From Rhodospirillales bacterium (GTDB taxonomy: Bacteria > Pseudomonadota > Alphaproteobacteria > Rhodospirillales > Defluviicoccaceae): 36,679 nt of DNA. Under the pieces are notes generated by a model that saw only the letters and a program-made list of their open reading frames with translations, did no database searches and had not been told where the DNA came from. Positions 17,070-25,073 of this stretch are shown piece by piece (positions within the stretch are counted from its first letter, which is position 1; each line of letters opens with the position of its first letter). The stretch is from positions 1-36,679 of the forward strand of contig JAEULH010000031.1 of assembly GCA_016793925.1 (NCBI GenBank), read 5' to 3'. The translations under genes were made by a program, and so were the position numbers.

Positions 17070-17435
17070 TTAAGGATTGTATGGCGACCACAGACCCTTC
17101 TGGTGTGCCATATACCGGCCGCTTGGCAGGTCGATGTTCATATCGCGCCAGATGTCTATCTTCATGAACTCCTGCTGTACTTCGGCAGGATTAAGCCCAT
17201 AACCAAGAACCAGATCAACGAACAGATTGACCAGAAGTTGCGCCTTCCGCTCGGGTGGCTGCTCTTGAAAAAAAGATGAACAGCATCCAGTAACAGATAG
17301 GCCGTCTGTCCAGCCTATCTGATCCGGCCAAGGTCCAACCTTTATCTTTCTGCCAGGAGGAAGTTTTTCAGTCGCCTTAGTATCATCTCCCCGTCTCCAG
17401 GCAACCATGAAGCTGTTACTGTCATAGCTTTCCAT
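17070..17435 (-). CDS. Hypothetical protein in a low-GC island
   Basis: A 121-residue protein I do not recognise. It has no signal peptide or membrane helix. The middle (about 61-90) is a leucine-rich, helix-like stretch (AQLLVNLFVDLVLGYGLNPAEVQQEF) and the rest is polar with several aromatic residues. The ATG at 17435 follows AGGAGA at good spacing, which supports a real gene. The region 17030-17510 is visibly richer in A and T than the flanking genes, and codon choice includes AAA, ATA and AGA-type codons rare elsewhere in the window, which suggests acquisition from outside. No mobile element flanks it. Confidence 0.6.
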   Translation of the reverse strand: MESYDSNSFMVAWRRGDDTKATEKLPPGRKIKVGPWPDQIGWTDGLSVTGCCSSFFQEQPPERKAQLLVNLFVDLVLGYGLNPAEVQQEFMKIDIWRDMNIDLPSGRYMAHQKGLWSPYNP

Positions 17436-17514
17436 GCGAGTGTCTCCTAACGTAGCGCAGGGGTGATCTATTTTATAAAGTACCTCACCGAGCTTATAGA
17501 CGGATGTTAGAGTT

Positions 17515-18711
17515 CTATACCATTCGTCTGAACTGCTTCGCCAGCATCAGGCCCTGGCGCTGGTAGGAGGAACCGATCGCGGCGCCGTAGAGCTTGTCCG
17601 GCACCGCGGCCAGCCGCTCGTAGACCAGCCGGCCGACGAGTTGGCCGTCGCGCAAGGCGAACGGCACCTCGAAGGTGCGGATTTCGAGCACCGCCCGCGA
17701 GCCGGCGCCGCCGCTGCCGGCGTAACCGAAGCCGGGGTCGAAGAACCCGGCGTAGTGGACGCGGAATTCGCCGACCCGGGTGTCGTAGGGGCGCATCTCG
17801 GCGGCGTGATCGGGCGGCACGGCGACGGCTTCCCTCGACGCCAGGATATAGAAGTCGCCCGGATTGAGGATCAGGGTCGCGGCGTCGTCGGCTGCGACCG
17901 GCTCCCAGAAGTCCTCCGGCCGGTAGTGGTCGACGCGGGCCAGATCGATCAGGTCGGTGTGGCGACGGGCGCGCCAGCCGACCGGCCCGCCGCGCCCATC
18001 GCCGGCGCCGGCGAGGTCGACCGTCACCGCGATGCCCTGGTCGATGTCGGCCGCCGCCCCGCCATCGCCGGTTGCGGCGGCGACCAGCGGCGTCGCCTGG
18101 TGCAGCCGGCGAAGCGCGGTGTCGCTGGCCGGGGGGTTGCCGCGCTGCAGACGAAGCTGGTTCAGGCGGCTGCCCTGGTGAACGACGACGCTGAAGGTCC
18201 GGGGCGAAATCTCGGCGTAGAGCGGGCCTTTGTAGCCGGCGGCGACCTGATCGAAGACGGCCGAGCGGTCGGTGATCAGCCGGGTGAAAACGTCGAGCCG
18301 ACCGATCGAGCTCTTCGGGTTGGCCAGCGCCGAGACGCGGCTCTTCAGCGCGACGCTTTCCATGAGCGGGACGATGTAGACGCAACCCTTCTCCAGCACG
18401 GCGCCGGCCGCCAGGTCGATCTCGTGCATGCCGAAGCAGTCGAGGCGGTCGCGCACCGTCGCGTCCGGCCCGGGAAGAAAACTCGCCCGCACCCGGTAGG
18501 CGACCCGGCCGAGGCGAAGGTCGAGGCTCGCCGGCTGGATCTGGTCCTCGCCGATCTCGGCCACGCCGATGATCTCGCGGCCGCGGATCAGCGCACGGAT
18601 GTCCTGGGCCGGAAGAACGCCGGTGACCCGCGCCGCTGCGCCGGCGCGTGCGTCGCCGCCGAACAGGCTGTCGGGTCCGCCGGTTCCTGACGTGTCATCC
18701 GCAGCCGCCAT
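17515..18711 (-). CDS. dCTP deaminase, long tandem-domain form
   Basis: A 398-residue enzyme of the dUTPase/Dcd trimer superfamily that deaminates dCTP to dUTP for thymidylate synthesis. It carries two related halves. The first includes [40 protein letters not shown] and LNQLRL (about 130-190). The second includes [13 protein letters not shown] and [18 protein letters not shown] (about 305-355), matching the end of standard 190-residue Dcd proteins. The long form is known from alphaproteobacteria. I chose ATG 18711 because GGAGGGAC stands just upstream; an ATG 24 nt further up lacks this. It is divergent from panB. Confidence 0.88.
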   Translation of the reverse strand: MAAADDTSGTGGPDSLFGGDARAGAAARVTGVLPAQDIRALIRGREIIGVAEIGEDQIQPASLDLRLGRVAYRVRASFLPGPDATVRDRLDCFGMHEIDLAAGAVLEKGCVYIVPLMESVALKSRVSALANPKSSIGRLDVFTRLITDRSAVFDQVAAGYKGPLYAEISPRTFSVVVHQGSRLNQLRLQRGNPPASDTALRRLHQATPLVAAATGDGGAAADIDQGIAVTVDLAGAGDGRGGPVGWRARRHTDLIDLARVDHYRPEDFWEPVAADDAATLILNPGDFYILASREAVAVPPDHAAEMRPYDTRVGEFRVHYAGFFDPGFGYAGSGGAGSRAVLEIRTFEVPFALRDGQLVGRLVYERLAAVPDKLYGAAIGSSYQRQGLMLAKQFRRMV

Positions 18712-18901
18712 CGTCCCTCCGCCGTTCGATCGCATGCATCCGGATTATGCACCCGACCTCACGCAAGTGTATCGACGCTGCCCGCGCACACGTCAACGCC
18801 GGCTCCAGGCGCTGCAATTGCGAATGATGTTTGCCCGCCAGCGGGAGAAGGCTAGAGTGCGCGCTCTCCGCGTTCCGCGGACCGACAGGAGGACCAACGC
18901 C

Positions 18902-19738
18902 GTGAGCGTCGCCGGCCGGCAGAAGCGCATCACCGTTCCGCAGATCAGGGCGATGAAGGCAGAGGCACCGATCGTCTGCCTGACCGCCTACACCTCGCTG
19001 ACCGCGGTCCTGCTCGACGACAACGTCGACCTGCTGCTCGTCGGCGACTCCCTGGGCATGGTTCTTTACGGCATGGACAGCACGCTCGGGGTGACGCTGG
19101 ACATGATGATCGCCCACGGCAAGGCGGTCATGCGCGGCTCGAAGAAGGCGTGCGTCATCGTCGATCTGCCCTTCGGCAGCTACCAGGAATCGCGCGAGCA
19201 GGCCTTTCGCAATGCCGCCCAGGTGATGAAGGAGGTCGGCTGTGCCGGCGTCAAGCTCGAGGGCGGCACGGAAATGGCCGAGACCGTGCGCTTCCTTACC
19301 GAGCGCGGCATCCCGGTGCTCGGCCACGTCGGCCTGCTGCCGCAATCGGTCAACACCGCCGGCGGCTTCCGCTCGCTCGGCCGGGGCGAAAAGGAGGCCG
19401 CCGAGATCGTCGCCGATGCCCACGCCATTGCCGATGCCGGCGCCTTCGCCACCGTCATCGAAGGCACCGTCGAGCCGGTGGCGCGCGAGATCACGGCGCA
19501 GATCGCCATTCCCACCATCGGCATCGGCGCCTCGCCCGCGTGCGACGGCCAGATCCTGGTGACCGAAGACCTCGTCGGCCTGTTCTCCGACTTCAAGCCC
19601 AAGTTCGTCCGCCGCTACGCCGAACTCGGAGAGGGGATCGCTGCGGCCGGCAAGGCCTACGCCGCCGACGTTCGCGCCCGGAAATTCCCCGGTCTCGAGC
19701 ACTGCTTCGGCGTCAAGGCGAGCGCCAAGGCGGAATGA
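18902..19738 (+). CDS. panB: 3-methyl-2-oxobutanoate hydroxymethyltransferase
   Basis: A 278-residue cytoplasmic TIM-barrel enzyme that transfers a hydroxymethyl group from methylene-THF to alpha-ketoisovalerate, making ketopantoate (pantothenate/CoA pathway). Metal-binding and family motifs are [11 protein letters not shown] (about 44-54), [27 protein letters not shown] and [13 protein letters not shown]. The length is normal. The start is GTG 18902, set by AGGAGG about 10 nt upstream; the longer open frame into the dCTP deaminase promoter region has no support. Its TGA overlaps the panC ATG by 4 nt. Confidence 0.95.
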   Translation: MSVAGRQKRITVPQIRAMKAEAPIVCLTAYTSLTAVLLDDNVDLLLVGDSLGMVLYGMDSTLGVTLDMMIAHGKAVMRGSKKACVIVDLPFGSYQESREQAFRNAAQVMKEVGCAGVKLEGGTEMAETVRFLTERGIPVLGHVGLLPQSVNTAGGFRSLGRGEKEAAEIVADAHAIADAGAFATVIEGTVEPVAREITAQIAIPTIGIGASPACDGQILVTEDLVGLFSDFKPKFVRRYAELGEGIAAAGKAYAADVRARKFPGLEHCFGVKASAKAE

Positions 19739-20631
19739 ACGAGAGGGACATGGCGGCCGGCCGGGCGATGACCGGCGGCGGCGGTTTGGCCACCGTGCGC
19801 ACCGTCGAGGCGCTGCGGCAGCACGTGCGCGGGTGGCGCGGCGAGGGGCGAAGTGTGGCGCTGGTGCCGACCATGGGCGCGTTGCACGAGGGTCACCTGT
19901 CGCTGATCCGCTTGGCGCGGGAGCAAGCCGATCGCGTCTGCGTCAGCCTCTTCGTCAACCCCACCCAGTTCGGGCCGAACGAGGATTTCGACCGATACCC
20001 CCGCGACGAGGCCGCCGATGCGGCCAAGCTCGCCGCTGCCGGCGCACATCTCCTGTTCGCCCCGGGGTTGAGCGAAGTCTACCCGCCGGGCCACCTCGCT
20101 CGCGTCCATGTTCCGGTGCTGGGCGACGCGCTCGAGGGGACCTTCCGCCCCGGTTTCTTTACCGGCGTCGCCACCGTCGTCACCAAGCTCCTGCTCATGG
20201 CCCTGCCGGATGCGGCGGTTTTCGGGTCCAAGGACTACCAGCAGCTTCTGGTCATCCGTCGACTGGTCGCCGATCTCGACATCCCGGTGCGGATCGTCGC
20301 GGGGGAGACGGTGCGCGAGGCCGACGGACTGGCCCTCTCATCGCGCAACGCCTACCTGGCCGAGACCGAGCGGCGCATCGCCCCGGTCCTCCACGCCACG
20401 ATTGTCGACGTCGCCGAGGCGGTCGCTACCGGGCGAAATGCGCGAGAGGCCGAAAACGCAGGCACCCGGCGTCTCGGCGAGGTCGGCTTTGGCAAGATCG
20501 ACTACGTGGCGGTTCGCGACGCCGAAACGCTGGGCGATTGGGACGGGCCGCCGCAACCGGGCCGGGTGCTCGTTGCCGCCTGGCTGGGGCGAACCCGGCT
20601 GATCGACAACGTGCCGGTCCCGTCCGGCTGA
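19735..20631 (+). CDS. panC: Pantothenate synthetase
   Basis: A 298-residue enzyme that joins pantoate and beta-alanine using ATP, the last step of pantothenate synthesis. Motifs: [15 protein letters not shown] with the HIGH-type motif, [25 protein letters not shown], and LSSRNAYL in the KMSKS position. The ATG at 19735 overlaps the panB stop (ATGA) and follows AAGGCGGA. A second in-frame ATG at 19750 with GAGAGGG upstream is almost as good and would remove five residues of a non-conserved N-terminal tail. Translational coupling with panB is likely. Confidence 0.95.
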   Translation: MNERDMAAGRAMTGGGGLATVRTVEALRQHVRGWRGEGRSVALVPTMGALHEGHLSLIRLAREQADRVCVSLFVNPTQFGPNEDFDRYPRDEAADAAKLAAAGAHLLFAPGLSEVYPPGHLARVHVPVLGDALEGTFRPGFFTGVATVVTKLLLMALPDAAVFGSKDYQQLLVIRRLVADLDIPVRIVAGETVREADGLALSSRNAYLAETERRIAPVLHATIVDVAEAVATGRNAREAENAGTRRLGEVGFGKIDYVAVRDAETLGDWDGPPQPGRVLVAAWLGRTRLIDNVPVPSG

Positions 20632-20689
20632 GGCCTCCGGCAGAACCCCACTCATTGGACTGGCCACACCGTCGTTGCACGGTAGTTGT

Positions 20690-20775
20690 CGTCATCGCGA
20701 GCCCCGAAGGGGCGTGGCGATCCAGTGCTCGGCGGCGTAGGTTGCTTCGTCGGCCTTGCCGCCTCGCAAAGACGG
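20690..20775. repeat. Palindromic REP-like intergenic element
   Basis: The left end GTCATCGCGAG and the right end CTCGCAAAGAC form an imperfect inverted repeat about 85 nt apart. Inside are GGCGATCCAG and GGTTGCTTCGTCGGCC. This resembles dispersed elements in many alphaproteobacterial genomes that begin CGTCATTGCGAG, carry GCAATCCAG, and end CTCGCAATGACG. It also contains a smaller hairpin GCCCC-GAA-GGGGC (20701-20713). It lies between convergent panC and gpt and may act as an mRNA stabiliser or terminator. Only one copy is in the window. Confidence 0.65.
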
Positions 20776-20805
20776 CGGAAAGCGCCGGCCTCCTGCGAAC
20801 GCTAC

Positions 20806-21282
20806 TCAGCGATCGGGAAGGTGCGGATCGCGGTCCCAGGGAAAGTCGATCCAGACGTCCTGGTCGACCTCGCGCAGAAACGTGTCGACGTAGGGGCGCG
20901 CCGCCGGCTTGACGTAGAGCGCAGCATAATGCGCCTTCGGCAACTGCCGCCGCGCCTCCTCGGCGGTGGCGCCGCTGTCGGCAACGTCATCGATGAGAAG
21001 CCAGCCCTCGCCCTTGCCCATGCTCTCCGGCGCCGGCTTGATGATCTGAACGGGCCCCCGGACCTCGCGCTCGTAACTGGCGAGGCAGATGGTGTCGATG
21101 AGCCGGATGCCGAGAACGCGGGCGACGACGGCGGCCGGCACCAGCCCGCCGCGCGTGATCGCGACCATCCCGTTCCACGGGCCGAGACCCTTCAGCCGGT
21201 CGGCGAGGTCGGTCGCCTCGCGGTGCGTTTCGTGCCACGAGCTGGCGTGGATCCGCCCCGACGTCCGCACAACCACGGTCAT
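20806..21282 (-). CDS. gpt: Xanthine/guanine phosphoribosyltransferase
   Basis: A 158-residue purine-salvage enzyme that converts xanthine and guanine with PRPP to XMP and GMP. The PRPP-binding motif is LLIDDVADSGATAEEAR (about 94-110), the N-terminal Trp/His region is SWHETHREATDLADRL, and the C-terminal DQDVWIDFPWD resembles the E. coli Gpt ending. The length is normal (152 in E. coli). The ATG at 21282 has only a weak ribosome site. It stands alone, convergent with panC. Confidence 0.9.
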   Translation of the reverse strand: MTVVVRTSGRIHASSWHETHREATDLADRLKGLGPWNGMVAITRGGLVPAAVVARVLGIRLIDTICLASYEREVRGPVQIIKPAPESMGKGEGWLLIDDVADSGATAEEARRQLPKAHYAALYVKPAARPYVDTFLREVDQDVWIDFPWDRDPHLPDR

Positions 21283-21558
21283 GTCCGCGCTCCGCTTGCA
21301 ATCGTTCCGGTCTGCCGCTGGCAGATGCTTACAGCAACGCCGCCGCCGGCAAAACGGTTTTCGGGCGCGACGCGCTTAAGCTTCAGCCGTCTCGGCGACC
21401 GGCGCTCACGCCTTCGGCGCCGGCCGCTCGGGGCATCAAGAAGTGCCTAGCGGAGCGGCCGCACAGGCAAAGTCGACGTCCGGAGAGCGTTGTCCGGGCG
21501 GAAACGGGCGGGCGGCGGTTCCTGCCGAGAAGCCGAAGCCGCCAGCCTGCCCGTCCAT

Positions 21559-21606
21559 CTAGCTGCGCATCTACCTGCGCATCTACCTGCGCATCTACCT
21601 GCGCAT
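21559..21606 (-). repeat. 12-bp tandem repeat covering the stop codon of the GH71-like gene
   Basis: Four head-to-tail copies of a 12-nt unit, read on the minus strand as ATGCGCAGGTAG; the outermost copy (21559-21570) has one change (ATGCGCAGCTAG). The copy at 21595-21606 is the real end of the gene (Met-Arg-Arg-stop), and the other three follow it in frame, so each carries its own stop. Strand slippage of the gene end is the simplest explanation. Confidence 0.95.
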
Positions 21607-23013
21607 GACGTCGGCATAGGTATTGAAGTTGCGGGTGCCCTCGCCATCGCGGCCGATCGGCTTGTCGGTGATCTCGAGGTCTCCGGGTCGCGACATGATG
21701 ACCACGCCGCCGCGCGAGAGCGTGAAGACCGGCCGGCCGCGCTCGTCGTTCCACGGGATGCGCACGTGGGCGATCCCCTCCGGCTGATTTTGGACGAAGG
21801 ACGAATTGCCGAGGGTTACCTGCAGCTCCGCCGGCGCCTTCAGCACCGTGGTCACGTAGATCACGTCCTGGATATTGCCGGTGAAGCTGAGCTTGTTTCC
21901 GTATTCGACGCACTCGTCGCCCTTTGGCGCCGGCAGATCCTTCGGATGCTGGCGGTAGGCCCAATAGAGCCAATCGTAATTTTCCGACCCCAGTTTGCGG
22001 AACGCGCGGATGGAGGACCGGGAGAACTCATGGAAGCCGCGGTGGGTCCAGGTGTCGAGGTCGGGGTTGCGGTAGAAGGGTAGCGGCTCCTTCGCCCGGC
22101 TGAAAAAATTGTCCTCGCCGACGTCGTTCCAGACCGTCAGCATGACGTAGTCGCCGTTGAGCGGCCCGCCGGGATTGACCTTTTTCCAAAGCAGATCCAG
22201 TCCCTCGAAACCGTCGTGTTCAAAATAGACGCCGGCGTTCGTTTTCGAAGAACAGGCCGCCCAGTAGGAAGTGCCGAAGCCCGGGATGTAGAGAAAGCCC
22301 GCATTGTCGTACAGCGGCTTTTCCGAAATCTCGCCGTTGAGCGTCGCCTGCGGGGTATTGCCGCTGAAGCGGTAGGCGCCGACCTTGTAGAACGCGTTCC
22401 GCCAAACCTTCAGGTAATTGCTGATGACGGCTTGAGTGGACGTCCCGCGAAAGAACACGAGGAAAAAGGGCTCGTCACCGTCGGCGCGCAAAGGGTTCAA
22501 CACTTCGCTGAGGAACCAGCTTGCGCTCTTCTGTTCGCCGCGATAGGTGGCGAGGGCGGGCTTGCCCTGGATCGCGCAGTAGTACGGGCTGTCGACCAGC
22601 GACTGGTAGACCGACCGGATCGTCTCAGCAGGCCAAACGGCCGGGTCGAAGTCTGCGAGGAGGAAGAAACAGAACTTCACCCCGCCTTCTTCGTTGTGTC
22701 GTCGCACCGCCTCTTTCCAGTAGCCAAACCGCGTCTTGTCGCGGGGGTTGTTGAAGCCGTCGAGGGCGACCGAATAGGATCCGATAGCAATCATGTCTTT
22801 GATTTCGCGCCGGTAGGCAGCGATCGCCGTTTCCCTGTCAGGCGTGTTCGCGCCATCGAAATAAACGGGATTCGGCAGGTGATTCATGACGATGGCGCCG
22901 GGTTTGGCGATCTCGCTCGCGGCTCGCCCGGCGATCGGCGAGGCGATCATCGCCGCGAAGGCGAAAACGAGGAAGGCTCGGCTCATAGCCCTACGGATCT
23001 TTGTTGCTTTCAT
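21595..23013 (-). CDS. Secreted GH71-like glycoside hydrolase (putative alpha-1,3-glucanase)
   Basis: A 472-residue exported protein. Residues 1-32 are a signal peptide (basic start, AFLVFAFAAMIASPIAGRAA). The body resembles GH71, the endo-alpha-1,3-glucanase (mutanase) family best known in fungi. It shows a first-barrel segment IAIGSYSVALDGFNNP (about 75-90), SPYYCAIQGKPALATYRG (about 141-158) and VMLTVWNDVGEDNFF (about 291-305), which parallels the fungal TWNDYGES motif with acidic active-site residues. The last 110 residues form a separate all-beta region. The ATG at 23013 follows GGGAG. The family call rests on motif similarity only, so the substrate (alpha-1,3-glucan, or an exopolysaccharide) is uncertain. 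The stop codon lies in a 12-bp tandem repeat. Confidence 0.72.
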   Translation of the reverse strand: MKATKIRRAMSRAFLVFAFAAMIASPIAGRAASEIAKPGAIVMNHLPNPVYFDGANTPDRETAIAAYRREIKDMIAIGSYSVALDGFNNPRDKTRFGYWKEAVRRHNEEGGVKFCFFLLADFDPAVWPAETIRSVYQSLVDSPYYCAIQGKPALATYRGEQKSASWFLSEVLNPLRADGDEPFFLVFFRGTSTQAVISNYLKVWRNAFYKVGAYRFSGNTPQATLNGEISEKPLYDNAGFLYIPGFGTSYWAACSSKTNAGVYFEHDGFEGLDLLWKKVNPGGPLNGDYVMLTVWNDVGEDNFFSRAKEPLPFYRNPDLDTWTHRGFHEFSRSSIRAFRKLGSENYDWLYWAYRQHPKDLPAPKGDECVEYGNKLSFTGNIQDVIYVTTVLKAPAELQVTLGNSSFVQNQPEGIAHVRIPWNDERGRPVFTLSRGGVVIMSRPGDLEITDKPIGRDGEGTRNFNTYADVMRR

Positions 23014-23144
23014 CTTTTGAGCTCCCGCTATTGTTGCTTCTTCCGCTCTTTTACAACTTTATGACATACCAGTGTGCCCCAATGGGGCTGTTCTGACGGA
23101 GGTTCAGACGGAAGACAGCATATCGGAGCGGGGGCGTGTCAATG

Positions 23145-23156
23145 CGACAATTGTCG
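23145..23156. promoter_or_regulatory. Perfect palindrome, possible operator
   Basis: CGACAATTGTCG is a perfect 12-nt palindrome. It stands 2 nt upstream (minus strand) of a TTGACA element at 23137-23142, about 130 nt before the GH71-like start codon. That placement fits a regulator-binding site, but no -10 element confirms the promoter. Confidence 0.4.
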
Positions 23157-23235
23157 TACATTTTTTACTTGGCTGTTATCCAGTATAAAGCACACCAAAA
23201 TGGTATAGACGTAACCGAATAATGGCAGACACTCT

Positions 23236-23251
23236 TGTGTAATTTTACACA
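23236..23251. promoter_or_regulatory. Inverted repeat, possible operator
   Basis: TGTGTAA-TT-TTACACA has two perfect 7-nt arms separated by 2 nt in AT-rich DNA. Its size and symmetry are those of a binding site for a dimeric helix-turn-helix regulator. The regulator is unknown and no such gene is adjacent. Confidence 0.4.
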
Positions 23252-23594
23252 GCAACATGTAGATAGGCTGTAACTGCTCAAGTATAATCAACGTGCTGGA
23301 CTTGTCTGAGCCAACATCGTGTACTCCTTACTTGTCTGAATGAATTTGTTTTTTTACTGGTGAGACGTGAGCGTGTGCACTCAAAGCGGTGAGCGCACAG
23401 AGAGGTAGTGGCACGACGGAGGACAATGGTCCCCGCCGGATCTCTTGTTCCGAAGAAGCTCAAACAGTCGGGGCCGAGCCAATGACTCGAAGGGAAGGCA
23501 GAAGATCTAGTTGCGCCAACTACTTCTTCCGCCGTCGCAGGTACGGCGCAGAAGCGGCCGCTGCGTATCGGAATTCGCTATGAGCGCCGGCGGC

Positions 23595-25073
23595 CTAACT
23601 GAGGACGTGCCACGCGGCCAAGGGACGAAGCTGGGCGCTGCGCTTGATCCGGTGGGTCTCCATCCGCCTCAGCACGTTGTCGAGGACGGTAATACCTTCT
23701 TCGACGAACGGCCCCTTGTTCAGCATCACGCATTCGGCGCGCTCGGCCATGGCCGCGTCCGTGAACTCGCCGCGTGACGGCATCCCGCGCTTGACCAGGC
23801 TCTCGAGGACCTGCGTCGCCCAAATGACCGGAACGTGCGCCGCCTCGCACAGCCACAGGATCTCCTCCTGGATCTCCGACAGCCGCTCGTAACCGATCTC
23901 GACCGCAAGGTCGCCACGCGCGATCATCACCGCGAACGGGTTCGCCCCGGCCGCCTGCACGATCAGATCCGGCAGGTTGGCGAAGCCGAGCTTGGTCTCG
24001 ATCTTGGCGACGATCGGCATCGGCGCCCGGCTCTGCCGACGCTTGTCCAACTCGCTTTGCAACAGGGCGATGTCCTGCGGCCGCTGGACGAAGGAGTAGC
24101 CGACGATGTCGGCGTGCACGGCGACGAAATCGAGAGCCTGCAGGTCGGCCTCGGTCAGCGGCAGGACATCGAGGTCGGTGTCGGGGAAGTTGATTCCCTT
24201 CTCCTCGACCAGCGGCTGGCCGCCGGGCGGCGTGCGGGTCACCTCGACAACGAGGCCCTCCGGCAGCGTCGACTCGACGCGACCGCATATAAGGCCATCC
24301 TTGATGCTGACCGTCGCGCCTTCGCCCACCTGCCGAAACACGGCGGGTGTGGCGCAACTGGCTTGGAAGGCGAAGTCTTCGTCCTCTTCCGGTTCGCCGA
24401 AGGTGAGAAGGATGCGATCGCCCGGCTCAACGTTGCGATCTTCGCGCGCGCGAACCGTTTGCGTACGTATTTTCGGCCCTTGCAAATCCATCAGGATCGG
24501 GCACATGCGGCCCGCCTCTTCGGCCGCCGCGCGGACGTTTGCCATCATCTTGGACCAGACGTCCGGGCCGTCATGAGCACAATTGATCCGCGCCGCGTCC
24601 ATGCCGGCGCCAATGAGGGCGCGAACGAAACCCGGATCCTTGCTTGCCCGCCGCGACAGGGTCACAAGGATGCGCGTGCGCCGACTGTCGCGGTCCGGAC
24701 CAAAGATCTTCGCGGTGTTTTCCACCAACGTCGCGGCGCTGCTTTGGAAATCGTCCAGGGACGGACGTTCGGTCTCCCGGTTGACCCTGCTGAACACCTC
24801 CAGGTTGGCGATGATCGCGTTAAGGCTTGGCAGGACGTGGCCCTCCTTGCGCGACAACGACGCCAGGCCCCACGGCCTCAGCGCCATTTGCACCGGCCGC
24901 AGGTCGAGTTGGCGAAGCGCCAAGTACCGGGCGAGATTGTGTGCACTGGGAAGAAAAGCCTGCCGTTTGATCATCGGCTGCCATCTGGCAAGCAGTGCAT
25001 CGCCTTCCCTGAGGACGTGAGCGCGAACTCTCCGCATCTCGTTCAGCAACTCAACCGCGCTCTCGTCGGCCAT
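23595..25073 (-). CDS. Atypical pyruvate kinase lacking the C-terminal domain
   Basis: A 492-residue protein. About 130 N-terminal residues form a mostly helical extension not found in ordinary pyruvate kinases. The catalytic barrel follows: RRTRILVTL (131-139), ARINCAHD (161-168; Arg162, Asn164), MDLQGPKIR (195-203), a short B domain (GEGATVSIKDGLI), the catalytic lysine in AKIE (Lys357, Glu359), metal-binding ARGDLAVEIG (Asp388), and WATQVLESLVKRGMPSRGEFTDAAMA (418-443). It stops about 50 residues later, so the usual C-terminal allosteric domain (about 110 residues) is missing. The catalytic residues I can place are kept, so PEP + ADP chemistry is plausible but unproven; a related phosphotransfer role is possible. 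The ATG at 25073 follows GAGG. Confidence 0.82.
   Translation of the reverse strand: MADESAVELLNEMRRVRAHVLREGDALLARWQPMIKRQAFLPSAHNLARYLALRQLDLRPVQMALRPWGLASLSRKEGHVLPSLNAIIANLEVFSRVNRETERPSLDDFQSSAATLVENTAKIFGPDRDSRRTRILVTLSRRASKDPGFVRALIGAGMDAARINCAHDGPDVWSKMMANVRAAAEEAGRMCPILMDLQGPKIRTQTVRAREDRNVEPGDRILLTFGEPEEDEDFAFQASCATPAVFRQVGEGATVSIKDGLICGRVESTLPEGLVVEVTRTPPGGQPLVEEKGINFPDTDLDVLPLTEADLQALDFVAVHADIVGYSFVQRPQDIALLQSELDKRRQSRAPMPIVAKIETKLGFANLPDLIVQAAGANPFAVMIARGDLAVEIGYERLSEIQEEILWLCEAAHVPVIWATQVLESLVKRGMPSRGEFTDAAMAERAECVMLNKGPFVEEGITVLDNVLRRMETHRIKRSAQLRPLAAWHVLS

Larger units (their letters stand above)
23014..23594. other. AT-rich intergenic region with two palindromes
   Basis: These 581 nt separate the GH71-like gene from the pyruvate kinase gene, both on the minus strand. 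They are much richer in A and T than the surroundings, especially 23140-23360. They hold a perfect 12-nt palindrome (23145-23156), an inverted repeat (23236-23251), and a minus-strand TTGACA (23137-23142) upstream of the GH71-like gene, though no good -10 stands 16-18 nt away. Short frames here (for example 23278-23463) are Arg/Ser/Cys-rich and not convincing. Confidence 0.5.

Noticed and set aside
23278..23463. 61-residue minus-strand frame in the AT-rich gap
   Set aside because: It is rich in Arg, Ser, Thr and Cys, with no ribosome site and no recognisable features.
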